Source: Ailanthus altissimus
Lineage: Eukaryota; Streptophyta; Magnoliopsida; Sapindales; Simaroubaceae
Direction: 5' to 3'
DNA length: 64,000 nucleotides
NCBI GenBank assembly: GCA_946807835.1
Contig: OX327697.1
Coordinates: 6,215,001 to 6,279,000 of the forward strand
Positions 11,160 to 25,000 of this stretch are shown one piece after another. The position numbers were made by a program, and so were the translations under genes. The notes under the pieces were generated by a model. It was not told where the DNA came from. It was given only the letters and a program-made list of their open reading frames with translations, and did not search any database. The number at the start of each line of letters is the position of its first letter. Position 1 is the first letter of the stretch.

Positions 11160-13472
11160 TGATAAGGCGTAATTATATAAACTATTTTATCTTTCTAACT
11201 TGATATTTGTTCAATTTATCCCAATAATTTGGCTATTTATGCATATTAATGTTGTTTTATAGGTTTAAGCACTATTGGAGCAAAAATACCGAAAACTGGA
11301 TGCAAATGAAGCTATTTGAGATAAAAATCCGAGAATGGACTAAATTGCTCAAAATGTGAACAATAAAATTTCTATAGTGCATGAACAATGCAATGCTAAG
11401 GCATTCGATTTGAGTGCTGGGCTGCCAATTTCAGAGAATAAGCGCCATGGCATTGAATTCGAATACCGCGGCATTGAACCCGAATGTCGCGGCACTGAAT
11501 TCTGGGCACTCTTTAAAGGCATTTTTATCCTCTTTTTGCAACCCTACCTATATTAACACCCATTGTTAAGCCAAGAATGGAGAGGGGGAGAAGAGGCACG
11601 AAATTGGAAGGAGGAGAAGGCTTGAGCTCAAATTGAAGGAGAAGAAATGATGTCTCCGAGGTTTCATGTGCATCATTGAAGACAATTGAAGGATTGAAAC
11701 CTTAGAGACATCCCAAATTTGGTTTTCCCTTTTCTTTTCTTTGTTTTTATCCTTTGTTGTCATTTTCAATTATGAATATTACTTTTAATGAGTTGTATCT
11801 ATGGATGGTTGGATAATTTTAGTTATGGTTGGATTTTTATGTGATTAAACTTGATTCTAAGGATTGATATAGTTTTATTTATATTATGTTTGGATGATTT
11901 AGTTTAAATTCATGTAATTCATTTATGTTTCTTTATGCATAATGTCTCTAAATGATTGAAAAATGAATTGGTTGTTGTGAATTAATGGATTGATGCTTGA
12001 AATAGATTGATCCATTTATAGGATTTGGGAGAAACATAGCTTTAGGTTGTTATTGAGTTGAAAGACCAATAACACTTAAGTAATCTTCTTGGTTTTCCTT
12101 AAGATTTGCATGAGGTGCACTTCAAGTGTTTGATTAAATGCGTGACATGCGCAAACTCTTTGAGGTGTGCCATTATGCCTAGGGTTACATGTGGTGCTCT
12201 CCTTTTTAAAGTGTTTGATAAAATGTGTGACAGGCGCAAACACTTTGGGTTTGCTATTATGTCTAGAATTTCATTTGACGTTCGAGAGAGGTAATGAAAT
12301 TAATCCTTGGGTAATCAATTTAAGGGTTGCATAATGCATGTCTATGTAAACAAGTTAGATAGACGTATCAACTTGAATATGTATGCATAGTATCTCATTC
12401 GCACTCGACAGAGGGAATGAGATTAGTTTTAAGCCCTTGATTAATGAATTGAACGAATTTGCCAAATAGGAAGAACAGAATGAAATCAATACTTTAGGAT
12501 CCCATTTGTATAGAATTCACCATATCGCAAGATTATCATTTTGTTGTAGATTGTATGTTCTAGGCTTTAATGGAACTTTATTGAACAATATGTGTTGAAG
12601 TTGCTATATGATTAATGGTTATCTTGTGTTATTCGTTTATGTTTTTTATGTGCTTCATGCTTCTAATTGCATTGAAAAATGGATTGGATGAATTAAATAT
12701 TTGGGTTATGTGCTTGACAAATTTTAATCCATATGTCGGTTTTAAAAAGCACAGCTTTGAGTTTGTTAAGGTAAGAGACTAATGAACTTAGGTAATCATC
12801 ACGGTCTTCCTTAGGATTTGCATGAGGTGCACTCCAAGTGTTTGATTAAATGCGTGATAGGCGCAAACTCTTTGGGGTGTGCTATTATGCCTAGGGTTAC
12901 ATGTGGTGCTTTCCTTTTTAAAGTGTTTGATAAAATGCGTGACAGGCGCAAACACTTTGGGTGTGCCATTATATCTAGAATTTCATTTGACGCTCAACAG
13001 AGGTAATGAAATTAATCTTTAGGGTAATCGCTTAAGGGTAGCTTAATGCGTGTATGTATAACTGGTTAAATAGAAATATCAACTTAGTTGTATATGCATA
13101 GTATCTCATTTGGCACTCGAAAGAGGGAATGGGATTAATCATACACCCTGAATTAATGAATGCATAAATTGGTTGTTAATTACTAATGACAAAGATCATA
13201 GGAACAATAGAGTGAAAACTAAGTCCTTAGAACCCCATTGCCATAGATATAGCATATCTTTAATTTACCGGTTTATTTAGTTTTAAGCATTTTTTGTTCA
13301 ATAAATTATCCTACCCTTTTGATTACCCTAGATAAAGTTAGGTTGCCAACATCGTAGTACTTAGCATTAATTTAGGACACAATCCTCTTGAGAATGATAC
13401 TCACTCATCACTTTATTACTTGTTGCGATAACGTATACTTGCGTTTGTTTGTGTTATAGAAATCACACAACA
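11160..13472 (+). mobile_element. Solo LTR (family L, inner copy) nested in the outer copy, opposite orientation
   Basis: Starts TGATAAGGCG (11160) and ends CACACAACA (13472). The flanks are aagtg at 11155-11159 and again at 13473-13477, a perfect 5-bp duplication. It matches the outer copy in inverted orientation, so the pair forms a long palindrome centred near 13470. At 2313 bp it is longer than its relatives because of an internal duplication of about 712 bp. Confidence 0.85.
12125..13010 (+). repeat. Nested tandem duplications within the inner solo LTR
   Basis: The motif agtgtttgatWaaatg occurs at 12125, 12210, 12837 and 12922. Thus an 85-bp unit is doubled, and the pair is doubled again with a 712-bp period. 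The short reading frames seen here (about 62 residues, MHEVH...) are products of the repeat, not genes. Confidence 0.8.
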
Positions 13473-14879
13473 AAGTGCACGAGTCGTGAGCAAGTAATAA
13501 AGTGATGAGTGAGTATCGTTTCTATGAGGATTGTGTCCTAAATTAAAGCTACGTACTATGTGTTGATAATCTCAATTTTATCTAGGCAAGTTGAATTAAA
13601 TGACTAAGGACAATTAAACTAACTCAAACTAAGGGATTAATAAAGCAACAAAATGATAATCTTGCAAAATGGTGAATTCTATAAATAAAAAATGGGATCC
13701 TAGATTATCGATTTCATTTTATTCTTCCTATGTTCTTTCTATTTAGCAATTTTTTTTAATTCATTAATCAAGGAATTATAATCTCATTATCTTTCCCGGG
13801 CGTTAAATGAGATACTATACATACATATTCAAGTTAATATATCTATCTAACTTATTTACCTATACATGTATTATACAACCTTTAAATTGATTACCTAAGG
13901 ATTAATCTCATTACATCTTTCGAGCGTCAACTAAGATCCTAAGCATCATGCCACACCCCAAGTGTTCTTACACATTTTCTCAAACACTTGGTGTACGTCA
14001 CATGCAATCATTGAGTAAACCATGATAATTACCTAAGTGCTATTAACCTCTCGACTCAATAACAACATAAGGCTATGTTTTCTAAATCTGATAAATGGGT
14101 CAATCTCTCTCAAGCATCAATATATAAATTCACAACAACCAATTCATTTTTCAATCAATTAGAAGCATTGAGCATAGTGAAACATAAATGAATTAAACGA
14201 AAATATACTAAATCATCCAAATATAATATAAATAAAACTATATCAAGCCTTAGAATTCATGTTTAATTACACACAAATCCAATCATAACTAGAATTATCA
14301 AGAAATTGATAGATAAAAACATGTATAAATAATATTCATAAATATAAATTTAAACAAAAGAGAAAATACAAGGAAAAGAAAGATAAAATTGAAATTGAGG
14401 ATGTTTCCAAGATTTCAATCTTTCAAATGTTTTAATGCTCAAGAAATTTGGAGACATTTTTTCTTCTCTTCAAATTTAATCTCAAATCTTGATCTCCTTT
14501 GTGTATTTCATACCTCCCTTTTGATAGTGTGAGAAGTAGTTAAAGAGTTGTATTTATAGGCTTCAAATCATGGCAAGAATATGGCTAAGAAATAGGTGGT
14601 GGCACCTGGGTGCCACTTTTCAGTGCCTTGGTACCAAATCCTGAGTAATTTGGCACTTGAACGTCGAGCACTGTACACTGACATTGCAGTGGGTATTGTA
14701 GTATATTTGATTTTTTTGCTTGTGTTCTTTGAATTTTTATTTCAAATAACTCCATTAACTTGAAACCTACAAAATAAAATTAATACACATAAAAAGTCAT
14801 ATATATTATTATTTAAATTAAGTAATTATCAAGTTTAGAAGAAATACAATATAATGTATAAAATACGCTTATCACCTAA

Positions 14880-16225
14880 CCTAATCCAGCTGATTTGCAC
14901 TCACAAAGTATCATAAGTACAGCTTCGACAGTGCATTCATTCTCTTGGTCTACCCATTCGTCTATGGGTGAAAGCGGGTTAAAAAGCGAAGCTTTAATCC
15001 TAGGAGATTAAACAACCCCGTCCAAAATCTCATCATAAACCTCGTGTCACGATTGCTTGCTATTACCCTTGGCAAACTCTAATACTTGATCACATGCTTA
15101 AAGAAAAGCTTTGTGGTCTTCTCTGCACTACACTTCTTAGGCGGCGGTATGAAAGTAGCATACTTAAAAAAATCAGTCCACCGCTACGATGATAGTCACA
15201 CATCCCTCGAATTTAGGTAAAACTATAATGAAATCCATGGACATGCTCTCCCAAGGTCTCTCTAGTATAGGCAACGGATCAAGTAGGCCCACGAGACTCT
15301 CCTGCTCGACCTTATCTTGTTGACATATGAGACAAGTCTTCACAAACTGCTTTATCTCTTTTGGCATGTGGCCAATAGTACACTGCCTCCAATAGAGCAC
15401 GTGTACACCTTTGTCCCAAATGTCCAGCCCATTTACTGTCGTAACACTCCTTGACGAGGTTCCACTGCAAGTTCCTCCACTTTGGCATATACAGCTGACG
15501 ACCCTTGGTGTAGAGAAGCCTGTATTCTACCTAAAACCATTGTGTTTTTCCCTCCTGTGCTTGTGTAGAGAGCTGTTTGCCTATTTGATCATGTTTCATC
15601 CCTTCTTGAAATAGGCTGAGTAACTCCCCTTCCAGCTTGCTTATGGCTGCTAACTCAGCCTTCTAGCTTAAAGTGTTCGCCACCATGTTTGCCTTGCCCG
15701 ATTTGTACTCTTGCTCGTAATCGAACTCTACCAGAAAGTCTTGCCACCTAACTTATTTTAGGGTAAGCTTCTTTTGGCTTTGAAAGTAGCTTGTCACCAT
15801 GTTGTCCATCATTACCACAAACCTTGCCTCAAGCAAATAATGTCATAAAGTGTATAGACAGTGGATTACCCCCATTATCTCATTCTTTTATACCGTATAA
15901 AGTCTTTCTGTATCTTTGAGTTTTCGACTCTCATACGCGATCGAAAGGTCTTATTGCATCAAAACACTCTTAATAAAAAATTAGATGTATCAGTATGTAC
16001 CTTATACAGTAACAATTGGTTCGACATTGCTAGAATCGACTACTCGATCACCAACTTCAACTGATCAAAAGCCCTTTGGCACTCCTCCGTCCACTCTCAT
16101 TCTTCATTCTTCTTCAGCAGGTTGATAAAAGGTGCAGGAATGGTGGAGTAGCTTTTGATAAAACTTTGGGAGTAGTTAACTAACCCAAGAAAATGCCACA
16201 GCTCAGTAACTCTCATAGATGCCTC
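14880..16225 (-). pseudogene. Gypsy RNase H and integrase N-terminal/core region
   Basis: On the minus strand, about 16060-15660 encodes the RNase H region (HYLLEARFVVMMDN, SYFQSQKKLTLK, then EYKSGKANMVANTLS). Then at 15400-15173 comes the integrase zinc-binding part (LICQQDKV) and the start of the catalytic core (PWESMSMDFI). The coding trace runs on to 14880 (DTRFMMRFW, VSANQLD), where the nested LTR begins. Several stops are present; the stop in QLD(stop)VR looks like a TGG to TAG change. Confidence 0.8.
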
Positions 16226-16760
16226 TTAATCCACTATAGAGAAAATCTTTGCTCTATCCATCATCAACTTGCCGTCTTTGATCTTATAGCCTAAAAAGTC
16301 CACCTCTGGCTTTGCAAATGAGCACTTCTCCTTCTTCAGATATAGCTCATTCTCGTAAAGCACATCCAAAACAGTCCGCAAGTACTCTACATGCTCATTG
16401 AGAGTATTGTTGTAGATCACGATGTCGTCTAAATACACAATGATGAATTCGTCGAGGAAAGGCTGGAGTATATTGTTCATTAATGTGCAGAATGTGGCTG
16501 ATGCGTTGGTGAGGCTAAACGGCATAACAAGAAACTTAAATGCTCCATAGCACGTTACATATACGATATTTGGCTCATTACCCTCGGCTATCAGTACTTG
16601 ATGATAGTCTAATCTCAAGTCCAACTTCGAAAAGGACTTTGCCTACCCCAATTGATCAAACAAGTCAGCAATTAAAGGTATAAGATACCTATTCTTGATA
16701 GTGACTTTGTTAAGTGCCCAATAGTATATGCACAGCTACAATGAAAAAGTACTGGTGCAC
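16226..16760 (-). pseudogene. Gypsy reverse transcriptase domain
   Basis: The minus-strand open stretch 16624-16226 reads MDLRLDYHQVLI, YGAFKFLVMPFSLTNA, then the catalytic box IVYLDDIVIY, and later KCSFAKPEVDFLGYKI. These are RT motifs of Ty3/gypsy elements in order, with the YxDD box intact. Upstream parts to about 16760 are broken. It copies element RNA into DNA in active relatives; this copy is interrupted on both sides. Confidence 0.9.
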
Positions 16761-17223
16761 CATAAAGAGCTTCGAATGGTTGGATGAACCCTGCATCCAA
16801 CAAATCCTTGAGCTGTCTCTACAACTTTGCTAACTCTAGTGGAAACATTTGGTATGGTGCTTTGGTTAAAGCATAGTTCTCAGCTGTAACTCAATCTCGT
16901 GATTGATCGCACGTCTTGGTGTAATTTTTGTGGCAACGCTACTGGTATTACGTCCATATGTTTATTAAGCACTCTTATAATCTCTGTTAACATTACGTCT
17001 CTGTGCTCCTTAAGCACTCTCATAATCTCCGTTGACAGCTCATCCTCGCCCCTGTTTGCCTCATCATCCGCTTCTCAAATTGTGACGAGGTATGTCTCTT
17101 CTCCCCACATGGCATCTTTCTTTACTTGCATGGTAGAAAAGAAAGCGGCGTTAGCATTTGGCTCGGATTGCCCACCTATGGCACCCTACATGGTTCCCTC
17201 TACATAATGCACATGTAGTTATG

Positions 17224-17599
17224 TCAAAGAAGTGGAACCACATTAAATTGTCGCAAGAAATCCATTACAAGAACTACATCGAAGTCATCGAGAAGTGCTA
17301 TCAAAAAGTTTACCTTATCGTGCCACTTTTCAAGGAATATTTCAACTCCGTAAGTAACCTCATCTAGTGGTTTAACTGTAGCATTCACAGTTTTAAGGTA
17401 ACTAATCCCTTTCTCCACCTTGAGGCCTAAGCATGCTGCTTCTACACGCTTGATAAAGTTGTGTATAGCTTTCGTATCTACCAGCGCTTGAGTTTTTTTT
17501 CCATTGATGTAAGCTTCAACGTACATAAGCGCCTTTCCCGATGGCACACAAGCTGCCCGCTTGGCATTAAGGGCATTGACTAGCTGCATACACCCAATT
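17224..17599 (-). pseudogene. Gypsy retropepsin-like protease domain
   Basis: The minus-strand stretch 17589-17224 gives KALMYVEAYINGKKTQALVD followed by TKAIHNFI. The family active-site box is DTGAT; here the glycine has become lysine and the next Thr Ile, which would disable it. Further on is VLVMDFLRQFN, matching the family's second conserved stretch. Confidence 0.8.
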
Positions 17600-18747
17600 G
17601 ACCGTGTTTACCCACTTGTTGACTCTCCAACATCGCATTGATAGCTTTCTTCTTTAGACAGTCATTCACCCAATAATCTTCATCGCAAAGGAAGCAGTTT
17701 AATCTCGGTCTTCTCCCGTTGTTGCACTTCTACTCTCTCCTCTTGGGTAGTTTTCCTTTCCTCTTCTTATCATATGGAGGTTGAGACCCCTTGATTCCTC
17801 TACCTTTGCTATGATTAGGCTTAGCATGCTTGGACTTCCATGCATCAGTGATAATCCATGAGCATCTCCGCTAATGTAAGAGCGTCGGATATGTTTGCCA
17901 CTCCACCCATTTCAACTCATTAGGCGCCCATATTTTCAAATCATCTAGAAAATTGAACATTAAGTCCTCTTCACTGATGTTAGGGATCTACTACATAAAT
18001 AAAGAGTGCTCCCCCACATACTCGCTAATGGACTTGGTCTGCTTCAATTCCTTCACCCATTTTCTAGCGTCATGTGTCATGCTCTTCGGATAAAACGGGG
18101 GCTTCAACTGCATTGCAATTCTGCCCAGGTGTGGATGGTGCAGGTACCCTTGTGTATCTCCTCATTTTTTTCTACACCACCACAAAACTGCACGATCATA
18201 AATATATAGGGTTACGATATTTATCTTATCCTTGTCTAGTATACCCATGGCAGCAAAATATCTCTTAATTTGTCAGAAGTAGTTGTCGAGCTCCTTGGTG
18301 TTTCGCTTACCGTTGAACTCCTTCAGTGTAGGAGCCTTAACTCTTAGTGTTACACAACACCACATCCTCCATGATAGCTTCAAACCCTCAACGCAGCTCC
18401 TTCACTTGTGCTTGAACCTTATTTATGGTGGAATAGACATTCTCTTGAAAAGCCTTCATCCAGTCTTACTGCTTATCAATGTAACTCTCAATGGATGTGT
18501 CAATGAGAGAGTGCGGCTCATCTCCTTGAGTGTCGAGGTCCATCTCGAGCTTCTCTACATGCTACTCCAACTCCCCAAGGCGATCCGTTACCTTTTTTAC
18601 AACTCCACCAAGCTGTTTCACCATGTTCTCCAGATCATGGTTTTGATCGACAGACTTCTCACGAAGTATACTGTCGTGCTTCTTAGCTTTGGGGTCCCTT
18701 CCCCTCTCTTCAGTCTCCTTTAACGATATTGCAACGTCTTTCACCAT
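17600..18747 (-). pseudogene. Gypsy gag remnant with zinc knuckle
   Basis: Starts at 18747 with a coiled-coil-like, charged N-terminus (KETEERGRDPKAKK ... NMVKQLGGVVKKV). The capsid-type region follows in broken frames (PTLKEFNGKRNTKELDNYF, then EYVGEH). A zinc-knuckle relic, CFLCDEDYWVNDC, is at about 17700-17660, with Tyr in place of the expected His. Many stops and shifts. Confidence 0.75.
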
Positions 18748-18756
18748 CTTCTTTGA

Positions 18757-18775
18757 ATGTGGCTTTGATATTAAA
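18757..18775 (-). other. Primer-binding site of the gypsy element
   Basis: Immediately inside the 5' LTR the minus strand reads TTTAATATCAAAGCCA, similar to the TGGTATCAGAGC complement of initiator Met-tRNA. It is diverged but at the right place. Confidence 0.55.
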
Positions 18776-19339
18776 TGTCACAGATTTTTTTTAGAACTGT
18801 GCGACCTTAACACTTTGCATGTTAAGTAGTCTAAAAACCACCAAAAAAAAAAAGAATAAAAAGACAAAAGCACACCAAGTGTGTTGAAAAAATACTCTCT
18901 ATATAATTGAAATAGATTACTAGTTATAAAATGTTTTATACAACTGAATGTGTCCCTCTTTTTATACTAACAGCTCTATACAATCAGTTGTTAAGATCTA
19001 AATAATCTAATGATATACATATAAGATGAAATAATATGTCAAAAAATATTATTAGATGTCATCACATCTAAATAGAGATAAAACTTATCTATAGGTTATA
19101 AGCTTAACTCATATCTCCATCTCAATTAATGGGTCTATTAAAAGTCTCGGGCCACGTAACGTTTATGGGTTCAAATATTTTGTAAGAGACTTAATCGCAC
19201 TCTAAGTTTTAAAAAAAAAAATACTTGAAAGCACTTAGAGCGTAACGTTTATGGGTTCAAATATTTTGTAAGAGACTTAATCGCACTCTAAGTTCTTAAA
19301 AAAAAAATACTTGAAAGCACTTAAAGCGAACGTGTCACA
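18776..19339 (-). repeat. 5' LTR of the gypsy element, with an internal 86-bp duplication
   Basis: Begins on the minus strand with TGTGACACGTTCGC and ends CTGTGACA. An 86-bp unit starting cgtaacgtttatggg occurs at 19155 and again at 19241. The 3' LTR has only one such unit, so the duplication is specific to this LTR. Confidence 0.85.
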
Positions 19340-20440
19340 AAGTGCAATTTTCACATTAGTGTAAAACTTGTTCCATAGGATCCAATGACTCGACGTTGCG
19401 TACTTCTTCCTAGAAGATATATTGTCACTTGCATTTCTGGTAATACGTTGTAATCAATATTTCACGTTGAATTTTGACATCCAGATAGTCCAATGCATTC
19501 GCACAATTAAGTGCTTGAATGACATTATTACTTAGAAAAAATCCTTTAATTGTTTCCTATATATTCTTAATATCATTGCCCTTCAAAATTACCAATTTTG
19601 GCACTCGTTATGTTTGTATTACTTGCCTTGCTAAAAGGTAAGGCGAATCGATGTACAGACTGCACTACCCAACTCCAAATGTACAAAACACCTGTAACAT
19701 TGGACGAAAATACAATGGAAAGGCTATAATCTGCCCCAATTTCTATTGCTATTCCAACAAAATTACATAACCAAAGACTTGACAGAAAAATTGAAAAGGC
19801 TCCATAGTAAAAACCACTGCTCTCCTGGGCTCCATCGTAAAACCACTGCCCCCAAGAGAGCATGATTCTGAACAAATTTAACTAAACCCCGCACTAAAGT
19901 TCCCCTAACCCCAAAAAGTGCGTATTGCAAACCAATGATGTGCCACAATCCCACCTTCAGGGGCTTAGCACTATTTTGGTAACGAGAAACGTACTTTCAA
20001 GCTGCATTTGGACTCTGATCCAAGAAAACGAAGCACGCCTATATGCAACCAAACAAAACGTGATATTGGATTTTGGACTCTGACCCAAGAAAAATAAGCA
20101 CACCTATATGCAACCAAAAACGAGATCTAATCTAATGATATTGACATCGGACTAATCCAAACCATGTTAAAACCTAAATTTAAATATCACAAACTAACTC
20201 GTTTCAGAGCTACAAGTATAGCAGAGCACAATCAACACACTACATGAAAACCAAACCAGATTCTTATCAATAATTAAAGCTAGGTTACAATCTGTTCAAA
20301 CATTTCAACCCTAAGTGCAGTCAACACTCGAGATTTATCAGTTCATGAGAATATTCTACTAAAACAACCCACATGGCATCCATGTAAAATAAAAGCCACA
20401 AGATAAAAATACAGAGTACATATCCTATGAACTGAACTCA
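19340..20440. other. Intergenic stretch between gypsy element and 14-3-3 gene; 65-bp tandem repeat
   Basis: No gene is recognised. A 100-residue hydrophobic minus-strand frame at 19573-19875 matches nothing I know. At 20007 and 20072 the same unit starts (tttggactctgaYcc ... cctatatgcaaccaaa), a tandem duplication with a 65-bp period. The part next to 20440 should include the 14-3-3 3' untranslated region. Confidence 0.6.
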
Positions 20441-22535
<2,095 letters not shown>

Positions 22536-23900
22536 CTTAGCTATGTTTCTCCGAAATATAATTTAGAAAGTTGATTCAAATTAGTTCCACTGCAAAAAAC
22601 TGTATAAAATTGAATTGATTCATTGATCCAAACCTCCATTATCATCTTATTGTAGAGTTTTACTTGGGAAAACATCAAACTTATCTCTTATTCCCCATAA
22701 CAGCAATTTCATTTAAATCTATTTCACAACAGTAAAAGCCCATCCCTACTTATGCAAACAAATGTGCAACTTAATGCAATTTATCAAAGTATAAATCGGG
22801 TCGAGAGCACTATTCCCACTCTTTTTAACCACTTTCTCAACAACCAAATTGACTATCAATTAAATTTTTTTTAAAAAGCATAAAATAATAAAAAATCATT
22901 AGAGAAAATCTTCCATTCGTAATTTCAAATTATTAACCATATGTCAACATAAAATCCTTTTGTTTTAAAAAAATTTCTATGAAATCAACAGTTCAGAATA
23001 ATTACTTCTCCCAGCCAATGGAACTGAGAAACCCATCACAAAGCAAATCATACTTTAAATCTTCAACTGAATCTTAAGTCAATCAATTAAGGCACTTCTA
23101 ATTTATTTAACTAAGATCTGAACATTTTATAAGCTAATTATACTCACATCATTGTTCTTAAGTTTTTCTCAGTAACCAAACAGATCAAAATAAAAATCAT
23201 CACACATCAAACAGTCAAACCAATCATCATATAGCTCCAATAGCAATTCGAAACTAAGTTCAGAATTAATCTCTATTTCTCAGTCTAAACAGGTAAAAAT
23301 ATCAAAGTCAAACAATCACTTTCCTTATGTTTTCAACATTTTCTCGCTATCCAAACGGATCAGAAGAAAAATAGCAATACATCTTTCAATCCAATCACGC
23401 ATAAATAGAAATTTCCATTTTAACTATAAATCTCGTTCCTCATTCAAAACAATTGATAAAGAGTCAAATAATCTGGTTCAAAAATAATAATAAAGAGTCA
23501 AATAATCAATTTCTCTCGGTTTCCAGCATTTTCTCGGCGACAAAACAGATCTTAAAAGAAACATTGAATCTACCAATCGATCAAATCTTAACAGATCCAT
23601 TCATAAAAACAAACAAATAAATAAATAAAACAGCAGATTAAACGAATATTTCAGATCTAACACAAGCGATCCAAAAAAAAGAAAAAGCGAAAAAGCAAAC
23701 GATCTAAATCAGTAAGTCGCAAATCCAACTAAAATCGAGAGGAGATTGAAAACGTACCGTATAAGTTTTAGAAGATCGAAGGACGAAGGATCTTAGGATA
23801 ATTTGGAGAAGGGAGAAGCGTGAAAGGGGGCGAAGGGGCTGGTTAAATAAACGGAGTGGAGCGAAGAGAAGAAGAGGTCCAATGAGAAGCCGACAACTGT
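22536..23900 (-). promoter_or_regulatory. 5' untranslated region, leader intron and proximal promoter of the 14-3-3 gene
   Basis: A splice donor (ACG/GTACGT on the minus strand, cut after 23758) and acceptors between 22536 and 22550 suggest one leader intron of about 1.2 kb, T-rich on the coding strand. The untranslated first exon would start around 23800-23880. Leader introns are common in highly expressed plant genes. Exact ends are inferred. Confidence 0.6.
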
Positions 23901-23976
23901 TAGGTTGCGGATATTCCGTGAAAGTTTGATCCCTTGGACGTCAGCCACGCAGGCGTTGACCGTCAACACCCACGCA

Positions 23977-24004
23977 CTCACACACACACACACACACACA
24001 CACA
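23977..24004. repeat. (CA)n microsatellite
   Basis: About 13 uninterrupted CA units upstream of the 14-3-3 gene. Reading frames across it (repeated TH or CV residues) are artefacts. Confidence 0.95.
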
Positions 24005-24119
24005 TAGAAACATCATTGTTGCTACTTGCTGGCTCATTTTGTTGTGGGCCTCCCTTCACGGTTTTTTTTTCTCTTTTCACTGTTACCCAAAAAAAGGCAT
24101 CGCAAGATTTACGTTCTTT

Positions 24120-25000
24120 TAATTTCTATAAACAAAGTCACCGATTTTTTTTCTTTTTTTTTATAAATAAAATAAAATAAAAATATTTAAAAATAATCAA
24201 AATTTTAAAATAAAAATTTAATTTAACTATAAAATAAATTCATGAACTTTATTAATTATACACCTAATTTTTGTATCATTTTATTCTGAAAGTATTTTTG
24301 CATATCTCTTTCGTAAATTATTTAAAATTTTAATTAAAATATACTTCAAAATTAATTTAAATAAATAATTTAAAGTAAAATAAATTAAAAATTAATAAAT
24401 TTAACTGAAAAATAGTGAAAAAAATAAAATCTAACAAAAAATGTTAAAGAAGAAGGTTAAGTTCGATAGGACCTCGCACTCAATTCGCAGGTAACTCGCA
24501 AGACATTGTGCACGAGTTGGGGCCTTGCGTGGCGCGAGGCCTCTCCTTGCGCCTTGCGTGCAGGGTATTGTATAAGTTAGGGTGTCAGGCCACACCTCAC
24601 TTGCGAAAGGTCTCTGCAATTGTGGAGTTGTACTAGACCCCTCTCCGTGCCTCGCGCGAGATGAGAAATTCTAGCTTTATCTACTATTTTTATTTATGAT
24701 TTTATTGTTTTTTATTATTTTTATACTTTTTTTTTGTACATTAATACACAATTTTACTTATTTTTAATTTATAGAGTATTTTTTTAAATCTATTTAGATA
24801 ATAACAATTTTTTTGATTAATTTTATAGTTTAAACTACAAATATTTTTTTAATTATATTATTTATAAGGACAATTTCACTCATTCGTTGTTTTATTAATT
24901 AATAAAAATTGTTAAATAATTTTTTACTATAAAAATTTATAATATTTTAAAACTAATTATTTTTTAATATTTTTCAAAAACATATGACAAAAATTAAAAA
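24120..25000. other. AT-rich intergenic DNA with one GC-rich block like the MULE subterminal region
   Basis: No gene. At 24460-24680 there is a CpG-rich block (cctcgcactc, ctcgcaagac, gcgcgaggcctc, cctcgcgcgag) followed by gagaaattctagcttt, which resembles 9316-9500 in the MULE. No matching inverted ends were found, so it may be a leftover of a related element. Confidence 0.45.

Larger units (their letters stand above)
11119..14874 (-). mobile_element. Solo LTR (family L, outer copy) inserted in gypsy integrase
   Basis: Starts TGTTCACAAAATT (11119) and ends TACGCTTATCA (14874), the TG...CA pattern. It is flanked by a perfect 5-bp duplication, cctaa at 11114-11118 and 14875-14879. Removing it restores the integrase reading frame. 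It is interrupted after 41 bp by a second copy of the same family; without that it is about 1.44 kb. It has no coding region, so it is a solo LTR. Minus-strand orientation is set by TGATAAGCG as LTR start. Superfamily unassigned. Confidence 0.85.
10012..19339 (-). mobile_element. Ty3/gypsy chromovirus LTR retrotransposon, nested and decayed
   Basis: Two related LTRs enclose gag, protease, reverse transcriptase, RNase H, integrase and a chromodomain in the gypsy order, read on the minus strand. The 5' LTR is 18776-19339, the 3' LTR about 10012-10500. A primer-binding site like the initiator Met-tRNA complement follows the 5' LTR, and a purine tract precedes the 3' LTR. About 3.7 kb of its length (11119-14874) is a later nested insertion in integrase. 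All coding parts have stops. I could not find a convincing 5-bp target duplication. The chromodomain makes it a chromovirus; the sub-lineage is not determined. Confidence 0.9.

Noticed and set aside
12106..13006. Two similar 62-residue reading frames (MHEVHxKCLIKCV...)
   Set aside because: They are two copies of a tandem duplication inside a solo LTR, with no known domain; similarity comes from the DNA repeat.
19573..19954. 100- and 63-residue hydrophobic frames on the minus strand
   Set aside because: No domain, no gene context, overlapping frames in AT-rich DNA next to a retrotransposon.
23793..24180. Frames with long runs of TH, VC or similar residues upstream of the 14-3-3 gene
   Set aside because: They are translations of a (CA)n microsatellite and its flanks.
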